A DNA stretch of 57,748 nucleotides from Colwellia piezophila ATCC BAA-637 (GTDB taxonomy: Bacteria; Pseudomonadota; Gammaproteobacteria; Enterobacterales; Alteromonadaceae): contig NZ_KB905161.1 in the NCBI RefSeq assembly GCF_000378625.1, positions 1 through 57,748 of the forward strand. Reading direction: 5' to 3'. Under the pieces are notes generated by a model. It was not told the DNA's origin and did not search any database. It was given only the letters and a program-made list of their open reading frames with translations. Position numbers and translations under genes: made by a program. Position 1 is the first letter of the stretch. Each line of letters begins with the position of its first letter. Of this stretch, positions 1 through 8,738 are shown in pieces.

Positions 1-271
1 ACTTGAAGCTTGGTGCCGTCTAGCAGAATCAACTAATATATTGGCCTTACATAATTTTGCAGTCGGACTAAGAATGCACAAGGTAGGCATTTGTAACTAT
101 GCCAAATATAAGTTGACCAGTGCCCGTATTGAGGCAGGAAATGTTTCTATTGGGATGATTAGGAGGCGAGCCAGAGGAGTAAGGGATACCGAATACTTCA
201 AATTAAAAATAAGGCAAACATCAGTTCCAGCAACGCATTCTATCTTTTATCCAAAAATCAACCTCACATAA
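1..271 (+). CDS. ISL3-like transposase, C-terminal part (cut by left edge)
   Basis: The frame is open from base 2 with no stop until 269-271, so this is the tail of a gene that starts outside the window. The stretch RRRARGVRDTEYFKLKIRQ near its end resembles the C-terminus of ISL3-family (IS204/IS1001/IS1096) DDE transposases, where a short basic helix and a Y/F-FxLKI strand follow the last catalytic Glu. Thirteen bases past the stop lies a sequence that reads inward on the minus strand as GGCTCTTCTCCGG, the style of an ISL3 terminal inverted repeat. An internal TTG at 41 is not needed as a start. Family assignment is from memory of the motif; only about 89 residues are visible. Confidence 0.6.
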   Translation, partial: LEAWCRLAESTNILALHNFAVGLRMHKVGICNYAKYKLTSARIEAGNVSIGMIRRRARGVRDTEYFKLKIRQTSVPATHSIFYPKINLT

Positions 272-284
272 CCGGAGAAGAGCC
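271..284. repeat. Probable right terminal inverted repeat of the ISL3-like element
   Basis: Read on the minus strand from 284, the sequence is GGCTCTTCTCCGGT, beginning right after the transposase stop. ISL3-family ends usually begin with GG and often with GGCTCTT. The left end lies outside the window, so it cannot be paired, and the expected 8-bp target duplication cannot be checked. Nothing else is recognised between 285 and 561. Confidence 0.45.
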
Positions 285-561
285 GATTTTGTATCGAAAA
301 CGCCCCATTAAGAGTTTCATTAAACCATTACAAATTATAGAGTAATTGAAAAAAAAATGATTTGTTAAATTATTGTACACATGCAAGAATCCATAGAGTT
401 TTTCATATACGCAATCTCATTGCCGACACTGTAGGTGGTACTACAATGATGTGGGAGATCGAACGGATTAGTAGGTTTAACACATGCAACCTTTAATCAG
501 TTAGTACACAAAGCTCGCGTTTATTAACTGATCTTATACTTAATTGAGGAAGTAATTAAAT

Positions 562-2547
562 ATGAATAAATCATTTATAACAACTATAAATATGGCTCTA
601 CCCATTGCTATTACGGCTGCACTTTTTGCAACAGGTTGTGCAGCAGATACAGCTTATATCGAGGCGACGTCAAAAGTGGGTCAAGAACTTCAAACGAGTT
701 CAGCTGCTCAATACCAAAACATCGATATTAACGCACGTTATAAAGATGAAGTTCTGTTTGAACATGAATCAAACCTATTTTGGGGTAAAGGTGAGCGCAT
801 TAAAGTATTGTCTAAAACAGGTGATTCTCTAGCGTACACAAAAGAATCTGAATTTGTGCATCCTACGCTAACTAAGCATGGTCGTAAAATGGATCAAGCG
901 ATGATTCAAGTCGATGACAATGTCTATCTTGGTTACGGTTTCGGTCTGGATACACCAGTCATGATAGAAGGTGATGACGGTATCATTATCATCGATCCAG
1001 GCGAGTCTGTTCAGATGGCTCTGTCGGTAAAAGAGCAGTTCCGTAAGATTACTGATAAGCCACTAAAAGCGATCATTTACACTCACAACCACATCGATCA
1101 CATCGCTGGCGTTCGTGCCTGGGTTACAGATGCAGAAGTGGCATCGGGTGCAGTGAAAATCATCGCACATGAAGATCTAACCGCTGCCGTTGCTAACTGG
1201 TCTTCAAACCTTGGTACGCTCTTAGGTCAGCGTGTTTCTTACACGGGAGCTAAGAACGTTGAAGAGGGTGAGCACGGCACTGTAAACGATGGTCTTGGAC
1301 CTCGCTTTATGCAAGGTGATACTTCATTCATTACGCCTAATGTACTTGTTAAAGATAAAGACAAGCTGGAGATCACAATCGCAGGCGTAAAATTAGAAAT
1401 CGTCAGCGTGCCATCTGAAACGGCGGATGAACTGGTTATTTACTTGCCGGAACAGAAGATTTTGCATGCAGCTGAAGTGCTTCAGGGTGAAAACTTCCCT
1501 AACCTTCATACTATTCGTGGTACGAAGTTCCGTGAGCCAGCGATGTGGTTCAAGGGTATCGACGTCATGCGGGAGTTCGACACTGAAGTGATGGTCCTCT
1601 CGCACGGTCGTCCTGTTGAAGGAAGCGAAGCCGTCGCTAATGTATTAACCGCTTATCGTGATGCGATTCAGTTCACACACGATCAGACTATCCGTTTCAT
1701 GAACAAAGGCATGATACCTGATGAGTTAGTAGAAGTGGTTAAACTTCCTAAGCATTTGGCTGAGCATCCATGGCTCGGTGAACACTACGGTACTGTAGCT
1801 CACGCGGTTCGTCAGATGTACGTTGGTTACATTGGCTTCTTCGAGGCAGATCCATGGCAGCTAGAGCCAATGGCTTATAATCAACGCGCTAAAGCGTTTG
1901 TTGAAATCATGGGCGGTCGAGAAAATATTATCGCAACGGCGAAAGCTGCAATCAGTGCAGAAAACCACACATTTGCCGCAGAGATATTAACTTACCTTAT
2001 TACAGTAAATAAAGATGACACTGAAGTGCGGAATCTGAAAGCCGCCGCTTACAAAGCATGGGCAGCTAATCAAGTGAACATCAACTGGCGCAACTGGGCA
2101 TTAAACGCAGCATCTGAGCTAGAAGGCACACGTGACTTCTCTAACATGATCAGCTTTGCATCGGTTGACATATTGACAGCCCTTCCAAGCGAGCAAATCT
2201 TCGACATGATGACTTCCACTATCATCGCAGAGAACACGCTTGACGTTCAAATGACGCTAACGTACAACTTTGCAGATACGAACGAATCATTCACTATCGA
2301 AATTCGTAACGGTATTGCACAGCTACATGATAAAGCGCTAGAAGGTGCAGACGTTCAAATCAACACCACGCGTGCGGTCCTGAACCAAATCCTAATGGCA
2401 GGCTCAAAAAGTCAAGAAGTTATCGGTAAGAATATACAGTCTGGTGACTTTAAGTTCGCTAAAGGTGACATCAAGGGTTTTGGTCAGTTCATGAGCTACT
2501 TCGATAAGCCATTGACGCCAGAAGAAATCATGCTAATCGTTCGCTAA
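562..2547 (+). CDS. Alkyl/aryl sulfatase, metallo-beta-lactamase fold, exported
   Basis: The 661-residue protein matches the linear alkylsulfatase family (SdsA1/YjcS/BDS1 type), which hydrolyses primary alkyl sulfate esters such as dodecyl sulfate to the alcohol and sulfate. It has an N-terminal signal with a possible lipobox (FATGC, Cys26), then the metallo-beta-lactamase zinc motif THNHIDH at residues 174-180, the later ENFPNLHTIRG segment and LSHGRPV. A C-terminal alpha-helical dimerisation region and an SCP2-like sterol-carrier domain (about residues 530-661, ending in FGQFMSYFDKPLTPEE) complete the family's usual order. The start at 562 has AGGAAG upstream. It stands alone beside an IS end, and its third-position GC looks higher than in nearby genes, so horizontal acquisition is plausible but not shown. 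Confidence 0.9.
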   Translation: MNKSFITTINMALPIAITAALFATGCAADTAYIEATSKVGQELQTSSAAQYQNIDINARYKDEVLFEHESNLFWGKGERIKVLSKTGDSLAYTKESEFVHPTLTKHGRKMDQAMIQVDDNVYLGYGFGLDTPVMIEGDDGIIIIDPGESVQMALSVKEQFRKITDKPLKAIIYTHNHIDHIAGVRAWVTDAEVASGAVKIIAHEDLTAAVANWSSNLGTLLGQRVSYTGAKNVEEGEHGTVNDGLGPRFMQGDTSFITPNVLVKDKDKLEITIAGVKLEIVSVPSETADELVIYLPEQKILHAAEVLQGENFPNLHTIRGTKFREPAMWFKGIDVMREFDTEVMVLSHGRPVEGSEAVANVLTAYRDAIQFTHDQTIRFMNKGMIPDELVEVVKLPKHLAEHPWLGEHYGTVAHAVRQMYVGYIGFFEADPWQLEPMAYNQRAKAFVEIMGGRENIIATAKAAISAENHTFAAEILTYLITVNKDDTEVRNLKAAAYKAWAANQVNINWRNWALNAASELEGTRDFSNMISFASVDILTALPSEQIFDMMTSTIIAENTLDVQMTLTYNFADTNESFTIEIRNGIAQLHDKALEGADVQINTTRAVLNQILMAGSKSQEVIGKNIQSGDFKFAKGDIKGFGQFMSYFDKPLTPEEIMLIVR

Positions 2548-2573
2548 TCTCTTTTGCTAACGATTAGTTATAA

Positions 2574-2769
2574 CTGATTGATATTGTCAAACGAAGTCGT
2601 GCCAGGGTACGCGACGCATGGTTACAACTGATCGCAGAGTTCGAAGCAAGCGGTCTCTCAAGAGCTGAGTTCACCCAGTTGCCGCCCTTCGACTATCTCT
2701 GCGAGTTGATGGAACGTGCCAAATCGAGCCCTGAGTGATTGGCCTACCTGCGTCGGTACGGCGTATAAG
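2574..2769 (+). pseudogene. GC-rich ORF remnant with one internal TGA
   Basis: From 2574 the plus strand reads as a continuous GC-rich coding-like frame, including RDAWLQLIAEFEASGLSRAE, then a TGA at about 2736, then LAYLRRYGV and TAA at 2767-2769. Reading through the TGA as Trp would give SSPEWLAYLRRYGV, which looks natural. There is no good start codon. The base composition is clearly richer in GC than both flanks. The 'W..L...FEASGLSRAEF' pattern recalls the small accessory ORFs of IS66-type elements, but I would not name it firmly. It is most likely debris of a transferred gene. Confidence 0.4.
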
Positions 2770-2814
2770 TAGAATAATAATTATATTGGTCAATTGAAAA
2801 TTAGGTTGAATAAT

Positions 2815-2976
2815 ATGACGCTGCTTAAAATCACCTTTGTCATACTACTAGGCTGGCAAGCTACGGCCTGTGTAAAGGGAAAATATGCCTCTATGTCGGA
2901 TAAAGAATTGGCCGAAAAGCAGAATCATTGTGACAGCATTCCAAAAAAGTCAGCCGTTTTCGCCAATGGTAGATAA
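2815..2976 (+). CDS. Small putative lipoprotein, possibly truncated
   Basis: From ATG 2815 this encodes 53 residues: a hydrophobic N-terminus (MTLLKITFVILLGWQATAC) that looks like a lipoprotein signal with Cys19, then a short polar tail containing MSDKELAEKQNHCDSIPKKS. A TTG 21 bases upstream (2794) extends the frame but spoils the signal's charged N-region. The protein stops soon after the second Cys, so it may be the front of a longer protein that gained an early stop. I do not recognise the family. It lies between the GC-rich remnant and the terminator at 3096-3123. Confidence 0.4.
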   Translation: MTLLKITFVILLGWQATACVKGKYASMSDKELAEKQNHCDSIPKKSAVFANGR

Positions 2977-3095
2977 TTATATAATTGGCTAATTTGATAA
3001 AGATATGAAATAGGTACATGATCTGAACACCCTGATTATAGGTTTATTCAGACTGAAAAGACTATATAGCGCACATTGCTGACCTTTTTTAGGTA

Positions 3096-3123
3096 TTAAA
3101 AAGCCGTCTCATAAGGACGGCTT
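3096..3123 (-). terminator. Rho-independent terminator for the 3166-3696 gene
   Basis: The arms AAGCCGTC and GACGGCTT enclose a 7-base loop. On the minus strand the stem is followed by TTTTTAAT, so it suits the minus-strand lipoprotein gene ending at 3166. Confidence 0.75.
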
Positions 3124-3165
3124 TGTGCCAAGAGCAGTCGTTAATTTTTTTAAATTGATTCTAAA

Positions 3166-3696
3166 TCAACTGTAACATTCCTCTTCAATGTACCAGCCAG
3201 CTTTGAGCGGTGCTATTTTAAAGTAGAATCTACCTTCCTCTCTAGTTTTTGGTATTTTTCCATCTTGATTATTTTTTACTGCAGTTACGCACCCCACATT
3301 TCTATGTACGGGCACACTAGTAACTCCTTTGCCGTGGCAATGTACTATAAAATATCCATCAACGTCATCCAACAACTCTAAGTAAGTGTTGTATCTTTCA
3401 ATAGATAAGTTAGCTGCCGATAAAACTTGTTTTATGCTTGCATTCTTTATTTTAGGTTTGAATGCTAAATCTGAATTCCAGTAAATTCCCTGTCTGCGAG
3501 TATGGCCAACTCGGTCATCTGCCACATGAAAACAATTAGTTCCCCATCGCTCTTGTTTGATCATCGAATTTAGTTTTACAAAGCTATCAAAATCATCCTC
3601 AAACTTATCTTTAATTTCACTTAAGTCAGCGGGCCATATGCAGCCTTGGAGCAATCCAATTGATATTACAATCGCCAATTTAGCTTTCATTTTCAT
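3166..3696 (-). CDS. Hypothetical lipoprotein
   Basis: The chosen start is the ATG at 3696 (MKMKAKLAIVISIGLLQGC). It gives a clean type II signal peptide with lipobox LLQGC, whereas the start at 3714 adds a tryptophan-rich MCLWWN stretch before it. The mature protein is about 157 residues with no membrane segment and four further cysteines, and would be anchored at the cell envelope. I do not recognise a family. It is a single gene with its own terminator, in a gene-poor accessory region. Confidence 0.55.
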   Translation of the reverse strand: MKMKAKLAIVISIGLLQGCIWPADLSEIKDKFEDDFDSFVKLNSMIKQERWGTNCFHVADDRVGHTRRQGIYWNSDLAFKPKIKNASIKQVLSAANLSIERYNTYLELLDDVDGYFIVHCHGKGVTSVPVHRNVGCVTAVKNNQDGKIPKTREEGRFYFKIAPLKAGWYIEEECYS

Positions 3697-3714
3697 ATTC
3701 CACCATAAACACAT

Positions 3715-4159
3715 AGTTTTATATCTAATCTTGGTATATCTCTCCGGTCAACGCAATGAGCACTATAAATTGTCTATACAGATCTGAGTAATATTTTGTA
3801 CAATTAGCGGTCAGTAGCAATGCTACTCTCGTTGGTAAATCAATTGTTAAAATTCCGCTTTTCGCTCTAAGGAGACATTAATATTTTCAAGCTGTTACGT
3901 CAACTATGCGCACCAAGAAGTCATTAGCGGTGAACTAGTTTTAACGTTCAATTAGTTAAAAGCTAAGGCTCACTGTTACCACTAAGAAGTCCTTAGCACT
4001 AATTGATTTTAGGGCCAAAAACTGGACTGCATGGGGAGGCAAATTCTTACCACATAAGAGTCATCTATTACAGGAGGAGTATTATTCATGACATATTCTC
4101 CTGAACTTTCAAGTCACTAATAGATATACTATACTTCCAGAAAATGGATGTTATAACAA
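3715..4159. other. Gene-free spacer with degenerate short repeats
   Basis: No convincing coding frame is seen in these 445 bases. They carry two imperfect copies of a short motif, CACCAAGAAGTCATTAG (about 3911-3927) and CCACTAAGAAGTCCTTAG (about 3979-3996). Related copies occur near 4842 and 7400. I do not see the paired core sites expected of integron attC elements. Confidence 0.4.
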
Positions 4160-4633
4160 ATGAAACTGGAGAAATCAGTGAAACTTGGCTATAGGATAGA
4201 CGACTTTGGAAATGAGGTTATTGGAACTTCAACTATCTCTACACGTATTAAGGAACTTGATGTAAAGCTTCTGATTCATATCAACAAAGATGTGAGTTAT
4301 CCACTTCAAAGCCCACATAACAAAGGATTTCACGTCAAAGTTCGAGGAAAAGACGGAAAGTTGATTTCTGACTTTAACGTGAATGATGTAACAACGGAAT
4401 CTGAATTGATTGATGCGGTTATAGATTTTTTCAACAACAAAGACAAGTATGTGATGATTACATCGGCTGTTTCGGGTGAAACATTCCAATATGAAACCAA
4501 AGTATATAATCAGACTGCTATCGATAACAAAAGTTACGATTGCTGGGATGAAGATTTGGAAGATCTAGAAGACAATATTGATCATATTGTGACGGTGTTT
4601 TTAAATAATGAACTACGTTGGGAAGTTGAATAG
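4160..4633 (+). CDS. Hypothetical protein
   Basis: The 157-residue product is acidic at its C-terminus (a DEDLEDLEDNIDH run) and has no signal peptide or membrane segment, so it is probably cytoplasmic. I do not recognise a family. The ATG at 4160 has no strong Shine-Dalgarno. An overlapping out-of-frame ATG at 4147 leads nowhere. It is an isolated gene between two gene-poor spacers. The long frame with varied amino-acid use supports it being real. Confidence 0.5.
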   Translation: MKLEKSVKLGYRIDDFGNEVIGTSTISTRIKELDVKLLIHINKDVSYPLQSPHNKGFHVKVRGKDGKLISDFNVNDVTTESELIDAVIDFFNNKDKYVMITSAVSGETFQYETKVYNQTAIDNKSYDCWDEDLEDLEDNIDHIVTVFLNNELRWEVE

Positions 4634-4954
4634 CTCAGCTGGCTGCATCTTCAAGTAGCTACCTATACAATCTAAGGCGCTTTGTGTCCCCAAAATATAT
4701 AAAGCTAATAGTCACTATTAACGATCAGTTGACCTAACGAACAACCGATAGCTAACTTCCGCTCTACGCCCTGAGACCTTTCACAAGCTATTTCATTTGG
4801 AGTTCACAATTTTTTTAAATGAGTTGTTAAGGGCGGTAAGTACCACAAAGAAGACATTATAACATTCGACAATACGGGCAGCTATGAGCAACAAAGCGGA
4901 CTTCAGGAATTAACCTTTTATTACTATAAGTTCAATCAAGTAATTTGTTACCAG
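4634..4954. other. Gene-free spacer
   Basis: About 320 bases with no supported gene. One further degenerate copy of the ACCAAGAAGNCNTTA-type motif lies near 4842-4860 (ACCACAAAGAAGACATTA). No clear T-rich terminator hairpin is visible for the converging genes at 4633 and 4955. Confidence 0.4.
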
Positions 4955-7039
4955 TTATGCACATTCAACCCTGTTACGGCCATTTTTCTTGGCTTTATAT
5001 AGCAGCTTGTCAGCTGCGCTGATCAGTGATGCTGGTTGGGTACTGATCGATGGAATGGTTGTGCTGACGCCAATGCTAATGGTAACCACATCATTGATTT
5101 CAGACGATTCATGAGGGATCTGCTGTTCGGTAATTTTGTTACGATATATTTCAGCCAACCGGTTGGCCTCTTTAGCATCCGTTTCAGGAAGCAATAGAAT
5201 GAATTCTTCCCCTCCATATCGAGCAACCAAATCCGTCACTCGTTTGGATACTGACGTCAAGGCTCTGGCGACGGATATCAGGCAAATATCGCCATGTTGG
5301 TGTCCATATAAATCATTAAACTGTTTAAAAAAATCGATATCGATCATCATTAAGGAGAGCGGTTGTTGATTGCGTTGGGAACGGCTCCACTCGCAATCTA
5401 GCGTTTGGTCAAACATTCTTCTGTTTGCAATACCGGTCAGGCTATCCTGATAAGAGAATTGTTCCAATTTCCTTTGCAAAGATGCAAGTTCTTTTTCAGC
5501 TTGTTTGCGTTTGCTAATGTCCCGGATTGTTCCCTGAATAATTTTTTTACCATCCATATACAGGGAGGTTAACAGGACTTCGGCTGGGAAAACCTCACCT
5601 CCGGAGCGAATATGATTCCACTCAAAAGCATGATGTCCCCGGTGGAAGGCAGCAGTCATATTCTCCTCTATCAGTTCACTAGTACATTTCGAACCACACA
5701 TTTGTGTATCTGAGGACCACTCTATCGGGTGTGTTCCGAGAAGTTCTTTTCTGCTTTTACAGCGGAACATGTGTAAAGTAGCATTGTTACAATCAATAAA
5801 ACCTGTTTTATCTAGCAACATCAAAGCATCCGCACTTGATTCAAAAATTGTGCGAAATTTTCCCTCAGACTCTTTTAACTCTTTCGTCCGAACTTCAACC
5901 TTCTCTTCCAATTTGGTAAATGCTCTTGTTAATTCTTCTTTTGTTCTTTTCTCCAGTCTTAACATAAGGGATAACAAAACAAAAGATAGGGTTACGGTTA
6001 GGAACAGTACAAAAATGATGGTGAAACGTGTTTCATAATAAGGCCGCATAGCCTCTTCAGCGTCAATCTCAGTTGCAATACCAATGTCCAATGCCTCGTC
6101 CCATACCCACGCACCTAACACAGGGACACCGCGGTAGTCCCTGTAGCTGCCTATATTGTGGAACGGTAGTCCAGATATGGCACTCTTGGCCAATAGGGTA
6201 AGCGGCCTTTTTTTTGGAGGGATGCTAGAAATAAAACCCTCAAGCATGTTTCCGCCCGGGTCCGCTACCCGAATTGACAGTATTCCTTCATTTTCATAGC
6301 TAATGAGCCCAACGCGTCGAAGTTGATGGTCAAATCGGCTTTTGGTGATTAATAATCCTCCATAATCGAATGCATACGTTTCACCACTGTCCCCAATTCT
6401 GCCTAATTGTGTGATTCGGGTAAAATTACTTGAAGGGTCCAGGCGAAATGTAAGGACAGCTATGATATCCCCAGAATCACCCCTGATTGGTGATGCAACA
6501 AAAATCGTTGGCTGGTGCTTTCGCAGTTCACCAGAGCTAGTTTTAAGAGGAACATCGGAGTAGATAGTCGGGATAAATAGTGTCTCACCCGCAAACACAC
6601 GTTCCAGGTATTCTTTTCTATGACGATGGATAATATTTTCACTGCCAACATTTTCGTCACGCATTGAGGCAACACTTGTTCGATCAGGTGCAATAACAAA
6701 AAAGCCCATGGCCGCCTGTTTCTTCATTTCCTTTGCCATTATCCGTCGTAATTTTTTCAGCGATGGACTATTGATTACGTCTTGGTGATTATTGTGTTCT
6801 GAAATAATTGTGCGAGTTAAAGTGACGACTTCACCTTCATTGGCAATATCCATCAAGTCACTTTTACGTTGCCCTATCCATATATGGAGTGCTTCTTGAG
6901 TTGTCTGGACGACAGTATGCAGTGATTTTATAACGTTTTGACGGGAATTTAATTCAATTCGTGAAAGTGCAAACCATGCAGAGCCTAAGACAATAATCAA
7001 AAATATAATTGTGATGATAGATCTGGGAGAAACTTTCAA
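4955..7039 (-). CDS. Membrane-bound diguanylate cyclase (dCache-PAS-GGDEF)
   Basis: The 694-residue protein has an N-terminal membrane helix (about 8-27), a large periplasmic dCache-like sensor domain, a second membrane helix near 340-365 and a short coiled linker. A PAS domain with PAC tail follows (about 390-512, ending DISKRKQAEKEL), then a GGDEF domain. The active-site loop is GGEEF at 609-613. An RVTD inhibitory I-site (600-603) sits exactly five residues before it, so the enzyme should make cyclic di-GMP and be product-inhibited. There is no EAL domain. The PAS domain contains several cysteines, including MCGSKC. The periplasmic domain probably senses a small ligand. Its immediate neighbours do not reveal the signal. 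Confidence 0.92.
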   Translation of the reverse strand: MKVSPRSIITIIFLIIVLGSAWFALSRIELNSRQNVIKSLHTVVQTTQEALHIWIGQRKSDLMDIANEGEVVTLTRTIISEHNNHQDVINSPSLKKLRRIMAKEMKKQAAMGFFVIAPDRTSVASMRDENVGSENIIHRHRKEYLERVFAGETLFIPTIYSDVPLKTSSGELRKHQPTIFVASPIRGDSGDIIAVLTFRLDPSSNFTRITQLGRIGDSGETYAFDYGGLLITKSRFDHQLRRVGLISYENEGILSIRVADPGGNMLEGFISSIPPKKRPLTLLAKSAISGLPFHNIGSYRDYRGVPVLGAWVWDEALDIGIATEIDAEEAMRPYYETRFTIIFVLFLTVTLSFVLLSLMLRLEKRTKEELTRAFTKLEEKVEVRTKELKESEGKFRTIFESSADALMLLDKTGFIDCNNATLHMFRCKSRKELLGTHPIEWSSDTQMCGSKCTSELIEENMTAAFHRGHHAFEWNHIRSGGEVFPAEVLLTSLYMDGKKIIQGTIRDISKRKQAEKELASLQRKLEQFSYQDSLTGIANRRMFDQTLDCEWSRSQRNQQPLSLMMIDIDFFKQFNDLYGHQHGDICLISVARALTSVSKRVTDLVARYGGEEFILLLPETDAKEANRLAEIYRNKITEQQIPHESSEINDVVTISIGVSTTIPSISTQPASLISAADKLLYKAKKNGRNRVECA

Positions 7040-7749
7040 TACGATACCTTTTCACTAATTCAAAGCCTCGCTTGGCAGTCCAAACACCTGAATGATGAGG
7101 TTGGATATATCCCTTAATATTTGTTTCTGTTCGGCGTCGGACAGAGCAGTCACTGCCTGTAGAAGGCATAGTATATGTTCAGTATCCAAAAGTCTACGGG
7201 TATGAAACTTAAGTTCAGCTCGTGTTTTACTTTATGAATATCATGACTAAATGCTGTAAGCTCAAAAAATATCACTGTGAATCAACAAGAATTTCCTAGC
7301 CTCAAGATAACATTAAGCCCAACAGTCCATTGGAACTTTTAATGTCAGCTTTAGCGAACAGAAGACCATAGGAATTAAAGGTATTACTTCCGCTGTGCGC
7401 ACCAAGAAGACGTTAGATGGTGCTATTTATATCTGTTTTTTGAGGTTTTTAAAAAGAAGAAATGTACGGGTACTGGATCATACTATCGTGCTTGCATATA
7501 AATTACTACGAACTATCATCCATTAAAACAATTACTTTATGCTAAATTTAGCTCAATTCTTTCTGCTGTATTTTGACCTCTTTGCCATGCTCTATTTATC
7601 CTGTAAGTCCCTACAAGCTGCAAATTATCATTATCTAGTCGAACAGCCAATTTAAAGCAAACCGACTATCTAAATTTTGTACAAAAACAGTTTTGTTGGT
7701 TGTTGATATATATACTATTATTACTTTACCCAAATAATAAGGAAATATA
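7040..7749. other. Long intergenic region, no gene seen
   Basis: About 710 bases lie between the divergent cyclase and lipoprotein genes. They hold their promoters and one clear copy of the short motif (GCGCACCAAGAAGACGTTAG, 7397-7416). The same TGCGCACCAAGAAG core occurs at about 3907-3920. I see no RNA gene or persuasive ORF. Confidence 0.4.
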
Positions 7750-8328
7750 ATGACAATAAAAAAATTAATATTAACAAGTTTATTTACTAGCTTGTTATGG
7801 GGTTGTGCTACAGGTAATACACCCGAAGCTAAAATGAAAAATGCGCGCGAAGAAACTGCCTCAGCGCTAGGTAAAATATATGAAGACCACCCTGAAGCCA
7901 AAGCAGATATAAGCGCTAATAGACCTCATGTAATATGTACCGGTAGTGATACCTATTTATTCGCCGCCTCAACAGGTGGTGGTATTTGTACTCTTCATGA
8001 GAATGGCAAGATAAAATATTACCGCTTTGCTTCGGTAGGTGTTGGTGCGGGCATTGGCTTTAAGCAAATAGCCTTTGTATATGTCTTTTTAAATAATGAT
8101 GCTTTAGTTCGTTTTAAAGAGTCAGGCTGGGATGGAGGAGCGCGTGCAGAAGCAAGTGCAGAACATGATGGTGAAGGTGGTAATGCTTCAGCTAATCAAT
8201 CTGCAGACGTTGACGGCGTGAAAATTTACCAAGCAAACTTATGGGGCGCGGCAGCACAAGCGACCGTTCAAGGGTATAAGTTTTGGCTTACCGATTTCAC
8301 TGATGATGTAGTGCAAAACAGTGAATAG
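7750..8328 (+). CDS. Lipoprotein, possibly SYLF/YSC84-like
   Basis: The 192-residue product begins with a type II signal (lipobox LLWGC, Cys20). The mature part contains a glycine-rich stretch (VGVGAGIGFKQ) followed by VFLNNDALVRFKES and then GARAEASAEHDGEG. That order resembles the lipid-binding SYLF (DUF500/YSC84) domain, in which a Gly-rich segment precedes 'VxxNxxAxxxF' and an Ala-rich strand. The likely location is the inner face of the outer membrane or the periplasm. AAGGAAATATA before the ATG gives a fair ribosome site. The family call is a resemblance only. Confidence 0.6.
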   Translation: MTIKKLILTSLFTSLLWGCATGNTPEAKMKNAREETASALGKIYEDHPEAKADISANRPHVICTGSDTYLFAASTGGGICTLHENGKIKYYRFASVGVGAGIGFKQIAFVYVFLNNDALVRFKESGWDGGARAEASAEHDGEGGNASANQSADVDGVKIYQANLWGAAAQATVQGYKFWLTDFTDDVVQNSE

Positions 8329-8330
8329 AG

Positions 8331-8644
8331 ATACCAATCCATATAAGAAAGTGATCACTTAGCGAGAGTTTAAAGGCTTATAGGCAAGGCATTGGTTGCA
8401 GGTAATGGTTATTCAGGAGAATAAGCTCCTGCATTCTCTATTAAGCTACATCCATGCAGCGTCCTTATCAAAATCAATAACGCAGTATATAAGCCTTTAA
8501 AACTCGCCCTTTGGGAACTCATGGAGCACCATGATAACTTCACAAAACATGCTTGATGTAGAATGACTATAACTACGCATATTTCGATTGCTCTAATGTC
8601 GCCCACGCAGTTCTAAGTGGTCACTTCTTTATACGGAATGGTAT
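8331..8644. repeat. MITE-like palindromic repeat, family A, copy 1
   Basis: A 314-bp element starts ATACCAATCC and ends GGAATGGTAT. The outer about 32 bases form imperfect terminal inverted repeats, including GTGATCACTTAG against CTAAGTGGTCAC. Inner arms (GAGAGTTTAAAGGC/GCCTTTAAAACTC) pair as well, so the whole element can fold into a long stem. It has no coding capacity. The central part (GGTTATTCAGGAGAATAAGC, then CTCCTGCATTCTCT) recurs at 14473-14530 and 42460-42560. GAG flanks both sides, but copy 2 has no matching duplication, so a target-site size cannot be claimed. Confidence 0.75.
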
Positions 8645-8660
8645 GAGCTAAGAAAAAATA

Positions 8661-8691
8661 AAAAAACCATAACAAATGTTATGGTTTTTTT
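8661..8691. terminator. Bidirectional terminator downstream of yajQ
   Basis: AAAAAACCATAAC, a 4-base loop and GTTATGGTTTTTT form a perfect stem with A and T runs on both sides. It terminates the minus-strand yajQ gene that ends at 8739. Confidence 0.85.
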
Positions 8692-8738
8692 GATTTAGCT
8701 AATCTAAACAATCTTTAATGATTACAGTAATTGATCAA

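Noticed and set aside
605..832. Overlapping 75-codon frame inside the alkylsulfatase gene
   Set aside because: It is a shadow frame in a gene with clear family motifs and has no ribosome site of its own.
3900..4000. Possible integron attC sites around small genes
   Set aside because: The motif copies lack the paired R and L boxes and the stem symmetry of attC sites, and the genes between them are not all in one orientation.
5136..5369. Plus-strand ORF within the diguanylate cyclase
   Set aside because: It lies antisense to the conserved GGDEF coding region and has no protein-like signature.
8331..8644. GAG flanks as a 3-bp target duplication of the family A repeat
   Set aside because: The second copy at 42390-42759 has non-matching flanks (GTG and TAG), so the match is probably chance.
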